Assembly: GCA_036873135.1 (NCBI GenBank)
Contig: JAPTYO010000007.1
Coordinates: 15,420,763-15,484,762, forward strand
Origin: Clarkia xantiana subsp. parviflora
Taxonomy: Eukaryota; Streptophyta; Magnoliopsida; Myrtales; Onagraceae
Length of the DNA: 64,000 bases
Direction: 5' to 3'
Shown here: positions 51,309 to 61,689 of the stretch, one piece after another
Numbering within the stretch: the stretch's first letter is position 1
Layout: each line of letters starts with the position of its first letter
The notes under the pieces: model-generated
What the model saw: only the letters and a program-made list of their open reading frames with translations
Databases searched by the model: none
Told to the model about the DNA's origin: nothing
Program-made: the position numbers and the translations under genes

Positions 51309-54300
51309 ATGACGAACAGCAGGGTGTCCAGGCCCCAACACCCACCCGAGGGCAATGGGCGGAGAAGAGAACCCATACCCCCAGGGAGGCGGCCTAACCC
51401 TGGGAAGCAGCCAATGCATCCAGAGCCCCAAGAAATACCACAACCTCCTCAGCAACAGAACAACCAGGAGGGAGGACCTTCACGCCCAGCTGGGGCTGAG
51501 TCCTCCACAGCCTCCACCCCCGGGCAAGAAGGCCACAGAGAGAAAGAGAACAACAGGGAGTGCCTTCCCACAACACGGCACCCCCTGAGGGATACTATTA
51601 TGAAGAGCAACCCCAAAGGTACCCGTACGGGATGCCGGCACAGAGAGAGGGCAACCGCGCCCACACAGCGTATACAAGGCCGGCATACACTCAAGGAACT
51701 TACACTGAAACTCATGAAGAGGAGCAAATTCCAACGTAAGAACGCCACTTGCACCCTGGAACAGGGCAACGAGGAGAACATAGGAGAGACAACCAAAGGC
51801 CACCCCCAGGGGGAAGGCAGCAATCTGTGCCTCCAAGGCAGCAACAGGCACAGCAGGATGCCAGGGCATACACCCCTCTGGGGGCAGATAGACAGGCAAG
51901 ACCTCCAAGGAGGCATGGATTCAACCAAGTACCCCAATAGGGACATACACCGCATTAAGGGAGGACATACATGCCAGACCAACAAGGATATAGGAGTTCC
52001 AACATCCACCCTGGCAATGTACACATACAGTCCGTATCACCACAGACATGCCTAAAGGACATACCAAGGAAAGCTCAAAGGGAGGGACATAGTCCCAACA
52101 ACACAATAAAGCAACCACCTACCCATGATACAGCACGACAGGTCCAAACCCCTTGTGCATGACAACCCTTGGCACACGTCCTCCTAGGACAGAGGAGGAG
52201 TTGAAAAGACAAGGATTTGAACAGGGAACTAATAGAGTACCACACCACGTCAGCACATAGCTACTACAATGGGAAGTCTCATGGAGAGACATAGTAGAGT
52301 GAGACCGCACATAGCATACATGAAGGATACACCTCCACCTAGTCCGCCTTGCAAGGATGCGACCTCATATTCCTCAAGTGGAAGGAATACACACAGACTA
52401 ATGGAGGAAGACAGTTACATTACCAAGGAAACAGGGGATATCAACACCCCCACTCCCATATCCTTCCCATATCCTCTTATTTAATTTAACTGCATAACAA
52501 GTCAACTCCCTAAAAGGGGTAGATTTTGATACTTGATATCAACATGTTTTCCAAGAATGACCATACCGGACGCCTCCGGGCTCCGTGATATATATGTACA
52601 CAGGTGAACCACTAGAAGAATCAGTAAAAGGCCGTCGCCAATCAAGAGATACACAAGGAACAGATCTCTCAATCTCAAAGGGCACCTATAAGGTCAAGAA
52701 TCTGGGAAAGATCACCAAGAGGGATGGTTCACTTCCAAAAATAAGTTGAGCACTCCCAACAACCTATAGAGGAACTACCATGAAAGCCACAAAGGATTAC
52801 CCCTACCATAACCTTCCACTAAGCATCCTAGGGCCAAGTCCATCGGGCATTGGTATGCAAGGGGGGCACCAGTTACAACATGCCCTCCCCACAAACGCCC
52901 ATTAGCACAAGAGGGGGTAGCCGCGAACACATCCCTCCAAAAATGGAGGAAACCATATCACATGGGTAACACCCACCATCAGAGGCAAACACCTCCAGCG
53001 GATCTTTATGATTTCACAAAATAGCCAGGAGATACAATTACACTTAGAAAGCTCATCCCAGATAATGGAATACACCTCCATCAAAAACCCTCAAGGACAC
53101 CAAGCCTAGCAAAGGAAGAACGGTGACACCATCATCAAGCTTTTAAAAAGGGATATGGAAAACATAGTATTTCCACACAATGATATGTTAGTCATAAGAG
53201 AGGGAATCACCAACTTTGACATGAAGAGAACCATAGTACATGAAGGGAGTCCGTCAGACATCTCCCATGACCAACCATTGATGATACTAGAGAAGAGTCA
53301 GGCATACCTAATACCAAGGAACCCCTACTAGTAAAGGTGGTCAGAACATCAACACACCCATTAGGGACACGGCACTGCAAATGAACCAGGAAAAGGATGG
53401 AACACATATCCTTACAAGTATCCTTACAAGTTTCCTTGCATTTATCCTTGTAAAAATTAACTCCGTAGAAAAGATGTCATCTGATAGATGACTATGTCTC
53501 TGTTCTCAAAATATGATCCTAACCCGGAGATCCTTGGACTCCGTACTATATATGTAATGAATAACATGTCCATCAGATATAGGTACACGAAGATTCAAGA
53601 CAGCGCCATAAGGATTAGGCGCATACCTCTACCAAGTACGACACATTGGAGTGTTCATAAACACTCCTTCGCCATCTCACAAGAAAGGAGGGCAACCAAG
53701 GATACAAGTCCTAACAAAACAAACATCGGTAGAAAATCCGGTCATTGAAGTCATGCACCAAGAGAGAAACTCTAAGGATGCAAGATTAGCAAAAGAGATA
53801 GTCCAACAACTAGAGTATGAAAAAGGAGATACATCTCCTACCAAGAGCCTTAGGGCAGGAAAATAGTTCTACAAGATCAACCAAAGAAGAGCTCTAAAGC
53901 TTGGGGAGTAAGGTTTCAAGATCGACCCTCGCACTAGACACACTTCCCGATCAACCACCTTGTCTGCAAATGATAAGACATTTGACCCTGGCATCCCATC
54001 AAGAGGAGAACCCCGATAAAAGGGGCACTAGGAAAATATCCCGCCTCTAAGGCCATACGCCGAATACATGATGAATGAAGGTTATGACAAAACAAAAAAG
54101 GAGGGACTTGTCAGCTCAACACACCTCAAACACGTATACGTACGCAATACAAATGCAGCCTCTAATGAAGTTATCCAACAAGGAATAGCCAATACGAGGG
54201 CAAACCCATGGAAAATCAGGGAACATAACCTGCAAACCTAGAGGAAGACATCCTTTTTAAGTTCAAGTCCTAATGCAAAGGAAGACTATAATCAACATTC

Positions 54301-55180
54301 AAGGTGGGAGGAGCATGACCAATGTGACACCCCCTAAAGGCATTGAAGAATACTCCAATGTGAAGGAAAAGGCAAGGCACTCTAAGTGCCACAACACTCC
54401 AAGAAGATACAGCCCGGTCAGACCCCCACACCCCCATGCACGAGCAAAGAGCATGGATCAGATTGAATAGTCTGAAACACGCCTACGAGATTAACAACTC
54501 AAGACACCATTCTATGAGAGAGCTGTTCAACCTACACAAGGAAAGGGGGGAAAATTTCACAAGCACCCCTAGGATACAGACACCGCCACATCCTAGTTAT
54601 CAAGAGAATGAAATCCACCCCCACCCACCCAAAGCAAAAGCTCTTCCACCCAACTTCAAAAGACACATCCGACAAAGGCATCATTCAAACCATGCCTATA
54701 ACTGAAACAAGCAAGCATGAGAAAGAGTAAATCCTACAAAGGACACTCATCGCATTCAAAGAAGCAGACAAGGGAGCCCCGAACATAAGGGGTACCCAAC
54801 CAAGAAAATGAACGAGGGGCCTTCAACGGCCAAAAATGAAAGGCGGTGTGACCACCAAGCAACTTGGGGGGCACCAAACGAATAAGTGCTTGGTAGTCCA
54901 CCTAAGTATAAAAGAAGAGATTAGAGGCAGAAGATCACAATAACATGCGATACCACTTCTCCTAGAAGAGGTCACATAGAGGAAAGCATCCTCAACTCCC
55001 TATATGAACTCGTCCTAAGTTGGCAACACACAAACATCGCCCTCGAAAGGTGATCTCCCACATTGAAGAAAAAGCGTGGTAACAGGCAATATCGTAGAAG
55101 GAGAAGTCAAGTAAAGACTCGAAAAGCATACCAAAAATGCACCATACATGAGAAGGGACACAAGATAAGGTAATATTATG
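51309..55180 (+). other. Interior of the young LTR element: gag-like leader remnant, no intact pol
   Basis: The first ~750 bases after the PBS read as Pro/Gln/Arg-rich protein in alternating frames (MTNSRVSRPQHPPEGNG..., QPQRYPYGMPAQREG, TPLGADRQARPPRRHGFNQV). This is in the style of a gypsy gag N-terminus broken by frameshifts. From about 52000 to 55180 only short frames remain, in A/C-rich DNA with no recognisable protease, RT, RNase H or integrase motif. Composition is even, with no obvious boundary of captured DNA. Confidence 0.55.
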
Positions 55181-55189
55181 AGCCCTCCG

Positions 55190-55980
55190 GGAGCCGATCC
55201 CGCGAACACATTCGACGCCCCCAAGAGCGTATCTTGAGAGTAGTTCTAAAACTACGAACCCTGTGCCCTCCGGGAGCCTATCCCGCGAACAGATTCGACG
55301 CCCCCAAGAGCGTATCTTGAGAGTAGTTTTTATACTACGACATTCGACGCCCCCAAGAGCGTATCTTGAGAGTAGTGTTCATACTACGACCTTCGACGCC
55401 CCCAAGAGCGTATCTTGAGAGTAGTTTATACACTACGACCTTCGACGCACCAAGAGCGTATCTTGAGAGTGGTTTCCAAAAACTACGAATTCGACGCCCC
55501 CAAGAGCGTATCTTGAGGTAGATTTGCAACCTACCAGATTCGACGCCCCCAAGAGCGTATCTTGAGGTAGAAAAAACACTACCAGTTCGACGCCCCCAAG
55601 AGCGTATCTTGAGGTAGATTTCAAACTACCAGTTCGACGCCCACCAGGAGCGTATCTTTGGTCTAACCTGAGCCCTCCGGGAGCCTATCCTGCGAAACGT
55701 TAAGTGCCGTCCGAGAGCCTGTCTCGTGAACAGTTTGACACCCGTCAAGAAGGTATCGGTGGACTAACCTGTGCCCTCCGGGAGCCTATCCTGTGAAACG
55801 TTAAGTGCCATCCGAGAGCCTGTCTCGTGAATAGTTTGACACCCGTCAAGAAGGTATCGGTGGACTAACCTGTGCCCTCCGGGAGCCTATCCTGTGAAAC
55901 GTTAAGTGCCGTCCGAGAGCCTGTCTCGTGAACAGATTTCGACGCCCACCAAGAGCGTATCTTTGGTCTAACAGTACAAC
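55190..55980. repeat. Composite tandem repeats (49-bp and 101-bp units) in the LTR element
   Basis: The constant 28-mer TTCGACGCCCCCAAGAGCGT-ATCTTGAG starts at 55211, 55294, 55343, 55392, 55441, 55490, 55539, 55586 and 55633, with spacing of 49 in the middle and 47 at the end. Between constants lie ~20 bases that each form a small inverted repeat such as GTAGT...ACTAC or GGTAG...CTACC. Then a 101-bp unit starting GCCCTCCGGGAGCCTATCC repeats at 55672, 55773 and 55874. Hybrid units join the two types. Confidence 0.93.
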
Positions 55981-56018
55981 GTATACCGTGTAATGGGTAT
56001 CAGAAGAGATCATCACAC

Positions 56019-56092
56019 CATGCTTAGAAGGATACCATGCTTAGAAGGATACCATGCTTAGAAGGATACCATGCTCAGAAGGATACCATGAG
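56019..56092. repeat. 17-bp tandem repeat
   Basis: Four copies of ACCATGCTTAGAAGGAT with one substitution in the last. Confidence 0.9.
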
Positions 56093-56583
56093 AAAGAAAT
56101 TTCTAAGTAAAGTAATGGGAAGAACACATAATGTTTTTTCTTGATGAGATAGCAGGTATGATGTAAAGGAAAGCACAAAAGAAAGACAAAGAAAGGAAAA
56201 CACACCAAGAGAAGAGTCCATGACCAAAGGATCATATACAGAAGCACAAGAGGTTATCATGAAAAATAACGAGTTATCCTACCACCCATATCACAAGTCA
56301 AGAGAAGTATCTCAAAGGAACCCAACACCACCAAGAAGGATAGCAAAGACATGAAATCCGAAGGCATGTCGCCCTCGCGTGACCTATGCTCGTATCAGAC
56401 TTGAACATCGTCAAGCACAACTCATGAAGGAGACATCTAAAGAGCATAAAGGATAGAACATCCGACAAGACGAGACATCGGGACCTAACCCAACAGACAT
56501 AGCCCACACAAAAGGCAAATATAGCAATGAAGGCTCTCCAATGAGAAAGGAATACTAAAGCACAACCTCATACATCGTGATAT

Positions 56584-56930
56584 GGCTATCATGTCCACAT
56601 ACCTTGAAGTGGCTATCATGTCCACATACTTTGAAGTGGCTATCATGTCCACATACCTTGAGGTGGCTATCATGTCCACATACCTTGAAGTGGCTATCAT
56701 GTCCACATACCTTGAAGTGGCTATCATGTCCACATACCTTGAAGTGGCTATCATGTCCACATACCTTGAAGTGGCTATCATGTCCACATACCTTGAAGTG
56801 GCTATCATGTCCACATACCCTGAAGTGGCTATCATGTCCACACACTACAGAAGGGCTATCACTCCGACACATCACGAAGTGGCTATCACGTTCACATACC
56901 CCGAAGTGTTTATCACGGCAGCACATCATA
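56584..56930. repeat. 27-bp tandem repeat
   Basis: About 13 copies of a 27-mer (GGCTATCATGTCCACATACC plus TTGAAGT). The first ten are nearly identical and the last three degenerate. Because 27 is a multiple of three, frames on both strands stay open and give 9-residue repeats, which produce long but artefactual ORFs. Confidence 0.95.
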
Positions 56931-57231
56931 AAACATCTGTCAAAGACATGCATTGTAAAGACACCATCCCGACCACGAACATCAAAAGGCTACGCCTAGC
57001 CTTAGGAGGAGGTTCAAGAAAAAGGAAAAACAACACCCTTCGTACGCTCATCAAAGGTAGGCACTTATATTTCAACCCAATGGGTGATACCAGGAAGGAG
57101 ACGTCCTCATTATGAAGACAACCTCCATATCTCACGAAATCAACCATGAAGCAAAGAATCACGACAAGCACTATTGAGGGCATATAACAAAACGATCCCC
57201 ACAACGATCACAACTACGATACTAGTAGAGA

Positions 57232-57850
57232 CTAACTAAAGAGCAGTCTCCACCAAACTCCAAAGCAAGAATTCGCTATCTTAATCAGAGCCATGGCAAG
57301 AGAAAGGAACCTCAATGAAAGATGAAATAAACTTGAGGCTCGGCCCCTCGGCTGGGGGGCAGGGGATATAGAAGAGACATCAAGACCTATGATCACCCCA
57401 TCGCCAGCCACAGGTTGTTTCTTTTTGTCAAACAAAGGGGGTGCCTCTTCAACCACTACCTCCTTACCATGGGAGGGAGTCAGCAAGGGGGCACTTGAAG
57501 GAGAGCCTCTCGCGGTTTCTTTCTCCTCGGCAGCCGAGGGCCCGACCTCAGAGTCAGGTTTCCGCGCCTTGGATTTAGATTGACTTGAACTCTCACCCAC
57601 CACAAGAACCATTCGGTCACCAAGAAAGAACGCTCTAACAACAAAAAGGAAGCAGCATGAGAACAATCATAAGTATATCACAAAGAAAAAAGAAGGGAAA
57701 AAGAACGTACTGGAAGCATTAGCAGTCACCCCTGACTTAGAAAATTTCTTGGTCTGATAAGCAGAACTAGAGGGTCCTTCCCTCTCATCTAATTCAACGG
57801 TCTCCCTGTCTGAAGAAGAAAGCTTCCCAAAAGTGAGTCATCTATACAAG
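57232..57850 (-). other. Candidate antisense ORF of the LTR element
   Basis: On the minus strand a hydrophilic frame (VGESSSQSKSKARKPDSEVG, SAAEEKETARGSPSSAPL, KEVVVEEAPPLFDKKK) occupies about 57640-57300. Upstream, 57850-57715 reads SSDRETVELDEREGPSSSAY, then a donor-like CTTCCA|GTACGTTC; an acceptor-like TTGTTAG precedes the second part. The Ser/Glu/Lys-rich style resembles the antisense genes described in some Tat-lineage gypsy elements (for example Grande). No named domain was seen. A chance frame cannot be excluded. Confidence 0.4.
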
Positions 57851-58895
57851 CAACCAACACAAAGATCAACCCTTACCCATGGAGGGGCGAGATACGCCTA
57901 CTACGGGGGCAACCTTAACACCAAGGGAAGAGGGCGAACTTTTAGTTTCCCCAAATGGAGCAACGCTCCAGCACATCCGAAGGAAGGGTCAACCCTTAAC
58001 ACATGTCAATAGACCCCTTCGCTCGCGGCGGTAAGAAGAAAGCTTGTAAGCTTTATCACCCTCACTTTTATGGGGAACAAACTGCAGGGTAAAGGTCAAG
58101 AGCTATACACACGCTCCAACGAATGAAGGAAAAATGATACACATGCCGAAGGTCGAGGTTAATGGACATGCTCATGCTAGTACAAGGGAGGCGGAACATT
58201 ATGTCCCATTGAGTGGCAGAGTCCCCACCCTCAGGTAAAGGAGAGGTCTATGCTCTCACCTTTGCATTTATGCTCATATTCATGATAACATCTACGGGTA
58301 CGTCAATGTCATCACTCATGCTTATACTCACAACCCATCCATACATACATACATACATATTCATGCATACATTCATGACTACAATCGCAGCATGTCTCTA
58401 CTCACTCCCATCCTTATGTTCCTACTTGCATGTATGCTAGTACACATCCTCATGTTCATGATATGTCCATGTTCACTCCTAGTTAACATCCTATAGGCAT
58501 ATTTTCTAGTATCCCATACTTAGAAAAAATTTTGGGCCAAAATTAAATTTTTCTCCACTTAGGCAAATCACGACATGAAATTGAAGCATGAATCACTTAG
58601 ATGTATCAGTATTGCATTCCTATGCAAGCATGTATTTTTTGAGTATACGCCTGTAGCAAAGATAGATTTATTACTCCCACCTCAGACGGACGCGTGCTTA
58701 GGCACACGTTCGTGCTACTCTGACGTTTACAATTCCTCTATCTCATAAGGCAGGGGGCAGAGTCAGAGGCACGCATCCATGGGTAAGCAGACATTCAGAC
58801 AAAGAAGGTAAAATCCCGGTTTCAAATTGCGCGTGTCATACCATCCTAAAATAGAGTCAATCAAGGGTTAGGCCATTGGTTGACTCGGGGGCATG

Positions 58896-60019
58896 TGATG
58901 GATATACGCCCAATTTGAACCCGTTGACTTCCGAACCGTTGTATTTTTATCGTCCCATTTATGATTGCAAATCGAAACTTCAATACCGGACACTTCGCGA
59001 GAACATCAACGGCTCGGACGGGGCCGAAGCGCCCGTCCAACAAGAGGCGAACTCACCTAGGTGAGGTTGGGTGGCCACACCCGACCTCCCCTAGGGGAGA
59101 TCGGGTCAGCCGACCCGATCTCCCCTAGGGGAGATCGGGTTGGCCAACCCGATCTCTCCTAGGAGAGATCGGGTCAGCCAACCCGATCTCTCCTAGGAGA
59201 GATCGGGTTGGCCAACCCGATCTCTCCTAGGAGAGATCGGGTCGGCCAACCCGATCCCTCTTAGGAGGGATGGGGTTGGCCAACCCCACCCTCCCTAGGA
59301 GGGGTTGGGTGTCCTCACCCAACCCCTACCCTTGGGGGTCGGATTCCTCCCCCCCAAGGGTCCCGACACCATCCTCAGACGCCCATGCTCGGTCCACTCC
59401 GCCTACCTCCTCCGAATCCTAAAGTCTTAATTATATGCTTAAAGGTTAATTAATTGTGTTTAGAGGTTAACGATGTCATTAAGCCACCTTAATGACACCG
59501 TTGCCTATAAATACCCCACCTTCACAACTCATTTGATCATCTTGGCAAGTTGCACAATTTTGCTCTGACATCTCTCTAGCTTTATCTCTCTAAAACCGTA
59601 CTGACTTAGGCATCGGAGAGGGTTCATCAGGCACCACCCCCCCCTCTGTGCCTGGTATTGCCCCTCTTGCAGGGTGGCAAGGAGAAGAGAACCAAGGAAG
59701 CAGAAGAGCATAGAGCAGTAGGACAAGCCCCAGGGGTAAGAAGTACAAGCCCCAGGAGGTCAGAAGGAGAGAAGGAAAGGAGGTCAGAAGGAGAGAAGGA
59801 AAGGAGGTCAGAAGGAGAGAAGGAAAGGAGGTCAGAAGGAGAGAAGGAAAGGAGGTCAGAGGGAGAGAAGAGAAGGACACATATCAGAACGACTACCCCA
59901 AGGGAGTATAAGAGCACGGATCAGAACGACTAGTCCTAGGAGCACTGAACCCGACATTTCATTAGTGGGAGATAAATTCTAGATTGACGACCCGTTGACC
60001 TAGACTTTATAACCTAACA
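58896..60019 (+). repeat. 3' LTR of the young element
   Basis: 1,124 bp, the same as 50134-51257 as far as could be read. Preceded by GACTCGGGGGCATG (PPT candidate) and followed by TSD CAAGC at 60020-60024. Confidence 0.93.
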
Positions 60020-60174
60020 CAAGCCACAAGTCAAATCGACCCCAATGTCGAAACCCAGACTACCGCGTGAAAAAAATTATGCTGATGTGGCTAAGTGTGT
60101 TCTTCTTCCTGCTTACTATTATTGGTCTTCATTGCGCAAGATTCGAAGGTGAATCTTCTCTTCCCCGGAGAGAA

Positions 60175-60505
60175 TGATGTGGGAGATCTTGAAGTGTCGT
60201 ATTTTGGCGTGTAAGTACATTATTTCATGCAGAAACGACGATCTAAAAAAGACTCATATTACTATGGGGTTTGACAGTTTTTAGCCAAATTTCTTCGTTT
60301 GGAGGGTCAAATTCGCGGTTTTATGTTTCTGTCGGTCATTTTTGTAATTTATCGATTTTTGTTTGGGACTTTGTTGTTAATTTCAGATTTTGTCTTAGGG
60401 TTAGGGTTTTAGATTTCTCTATTTTCTTACGCTCTCTATCATCAGATTTTCGGTATTCATTGAATTAACGAATTTCTGCTTTTTCTATCCTATGATGCTG
60501 CATCA
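60175..60505 (+). repeat. Right LTR of the TRIM-like element
   Basis: 331 bp, TGATGTGGGAGATCTTGAAG to TGCTGCATCA, followed by TSD TCAGT (60506-60510). Shorter than its left partner. Confidence 0.85.
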
Positions 60506-60735
60506 TCAGTACAATAATATTATAAAATAAGTCCTTATTTAAGAATAGAGAATTTATATGCAAAATGCGAATCAATATTAGCTAATTAATAACGGAATGT
60601 TCCAACACAAACCAGTAGTTTATTATTAAATTTAAACGCAGACTAGTGAAATTAGTAAAGTCAAATTTATGAGATCGTAAACAAATTATTATTACTAATA
60701 ATAGAGGTTATTGAGTAAAAATAGAATCCGCAGCA

Positions 60736-60745
60736 TGTATAAAGC
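60736..60745 (+). promoter_or_regulatory. TATA box of AG-peptide gene 2
   Basis: TGTATAAAGC, about 107 bases before the ATG, in the same sequence context as in paralog 1. A second candidate, TTATATATAAATAAA, lies near 60796. The TATAAAGC block is preferred because it is conserved. Confidence 0.6.
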
Positions 60746-60851
60746 CATGACCTAATTAATTTACCTTTCTTGTCACAAATCCCTCTCAATCCCCTTATAT
60801 ATAAATAAATAAATAAATAAATAAAAACACCAGAAAATTACACAAAAAAAT

Positions 60852-61091
60852 ATGGGAGCAATGAAGATGAAGATTCTAGTCACCTTCGTGGCTGTGCTCA
60901 TGGTCTTTGCTGCTATTGCAGATGCCGCTACAGCCGCAGCTCCAGCCGCGGCTCCAACTGCAGATGATGCTGCGGCTGGTGTAGCCACGGCTTCGGCTCC
61001 GGCTCCAGGTGCAGCCTCTGATGCAACCGCTATCTTTATTCCCACGTTCATCGGCTCAGTAGCAGCCGTTGCAATAGGGTTTCTCTTCTAA
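60852..61091 (+). CDS. Arabinogalactan peptide 2 (GPI-anchored AG peptide)
   Basis: 79 residues, the same length as the paralog at 47342-47581. It has signal peptide MGAMKMKILVTFVAVLMVFAAIADA, an Ala/Pro/Thr-rich core (ATAAAPAAAPTADDAA, ASAPAPGAASDATA) and GPI signal FIPTFIGSVAAVAIGFLF. The SAPAPGAASDATA and IPTFIGSVA blocks are identical in both copies, while the signal peptide and first half of the core have diverged. Single exon, complete. The leader before the ATG (AATAAATAAAAA...CA.AAAAATATGG) also resembles paralog 1, so the duplication included the proximal promoter. Confidence 0.9.
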   Translation: MGAMKMKILVTFVAVLMVFAAIADAATAAAPAAAPTADDAAAGVATASAPAPGAASDATAIFIPTFIGSVAAVAIGFLF

Positions 61092-61689
61092 TTAAGAAAG
61101 AAGCCAAGGGAAAATGAAAAAAAACACACATATATGTATGGTTTGTTTTTGCTAACGATGGATCTAATTGAGGGAGGGGTTCTCTTAATCATGGGTATGA
61201 TGTTTTTTTTTCTCATTTCAAAAAAAGAACATGTATTTCTTTCTTATTATATTGAATATGTTGTTGTAATTATACAATATTTCATAATGTATTGTTATGC
61301 CGCAGACAAATGAATTGTGTCACGTGTTCATCTGACTAGTTTTACACAATAAATAAAAAGACATGAACACACGAATTGTGTTTGTATCTTGTAACATGAT
61401 ACGGCAAACTTATAATTAACACGATATTAATTAAGCACATTGGCACATAATAATAGTAGACGTTCCACTACGGAACTTGTAACTGGATAAATCTGTGTAA
61501 ACCAAGAACTGCCCTAAATCATACACATTTTTCTACATCAAGTTGATAGTACAAGTCCAGTCCAAGCATACGCTGGAAAATATCACCAACTGTACCTCAT
61601 GTACAGCTAAATCTATCCTCATCATCTTCCTGTATACATTAATTAATTAATTTATAAAAAGCACTACAAAAAATTTGGGGAGGAAGCAT
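61092..61689. other. AG-peptide 2 3' region, nothing else recognised
   Basis: AT-rich 3' flank of AG-peptide gene 2 up to the start of the 13-bp array. No ORF or repeat structure was recognised. Confidence 0.5.

Larger units (their letters stand above)
50134..60019 (+). mobile_element. Young non-autonomous LTR retrotransposon (LARD-like), nested in the TRIM
   Basis: 9,886 bp. LTRs of exactly 1,124 bp at 50134-51257 and 58896-60019 begin TGATGGATATACGCCC and end TATAACCTAACA. The TSD CAAGC is exact (50129-50133, 60020-60024). The primer-binding site TGGCGCCGTCTGTAGG starts at 51260 (Ty3/gypsy-like); a G-rich PPT candidate ends just before 58896. No difference between the two LTRs was seen on reading, and the offset is constant at 8,762, so the insertion is recent. 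The 7.6-kb interior has no intact gag or pol and no RT, integrase or protease motif, so the element depends on partners. Confidence 0.92.
49929..60152 (+). pseudogene. Small ORF of the TRIM-like element, interrupted by the inner LTR element
   Basis: After the primer-binding site an ATG at 49929 opens a frame (MSFLHRLAPDHTRT..., with an acidic run YADDDD) that is cut at 50133 by the inner LTR element. Downstream of the second TSD copy, from 60025, the frame continues without a stop to the TGA at 60150-60152. The pre-insertion ORF would have been about 110 codons. It resembles no gag or pol domain known to me. It may be a vestigial gag leader or a host-derived fragment. Confidence 0.6.
49441..60505 (+). 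mobile_element. TRIM-like LTR element (outer), split by a younger LTR element
   Basis: Left LTR 49441-49898 and right LTR 60175-60505 both begin TGATGTGGGAGATCTT and end GCATCA. They are flanked by TCAGT on both sides (49436-49440, 60506-60510), a clean 5-bp TSD. The primer-binding site AGTATCAGAGCC directly after the left LTR is the initiator-tRNA-Met type usual in copia-like elements. Without the inserted element the internal region is only about 385 bp and the whole about 1.17 kb, which is TRIM size. The LTRs differ in length (458 and 331 bp) because of an internal deletion in the right one or an expansion in the left, and they show many substitutions, so this insertion is old. Confidence 0.85.

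Noticed and set aside
51309..52055. A functional gag gene after the PBS
   Set aside because: The gag-like Pro/Gln-rich reading jumps between frames and ends without a nucleocapsid knuckle or capsid motif.
55190..55980. CRISPR array
   Set aside because: The repeat/spacer look is superficial. The DNA is plant nuclear, there are no cas genes, and the variable parts are related small hairpins inside an LTR retrotransposon.
56485..57115. Long overlapping ORFs on both strands
   Set aside because: Produced by a 27-bp repeat (multiple of three) without stops; not a protein-coding signal.
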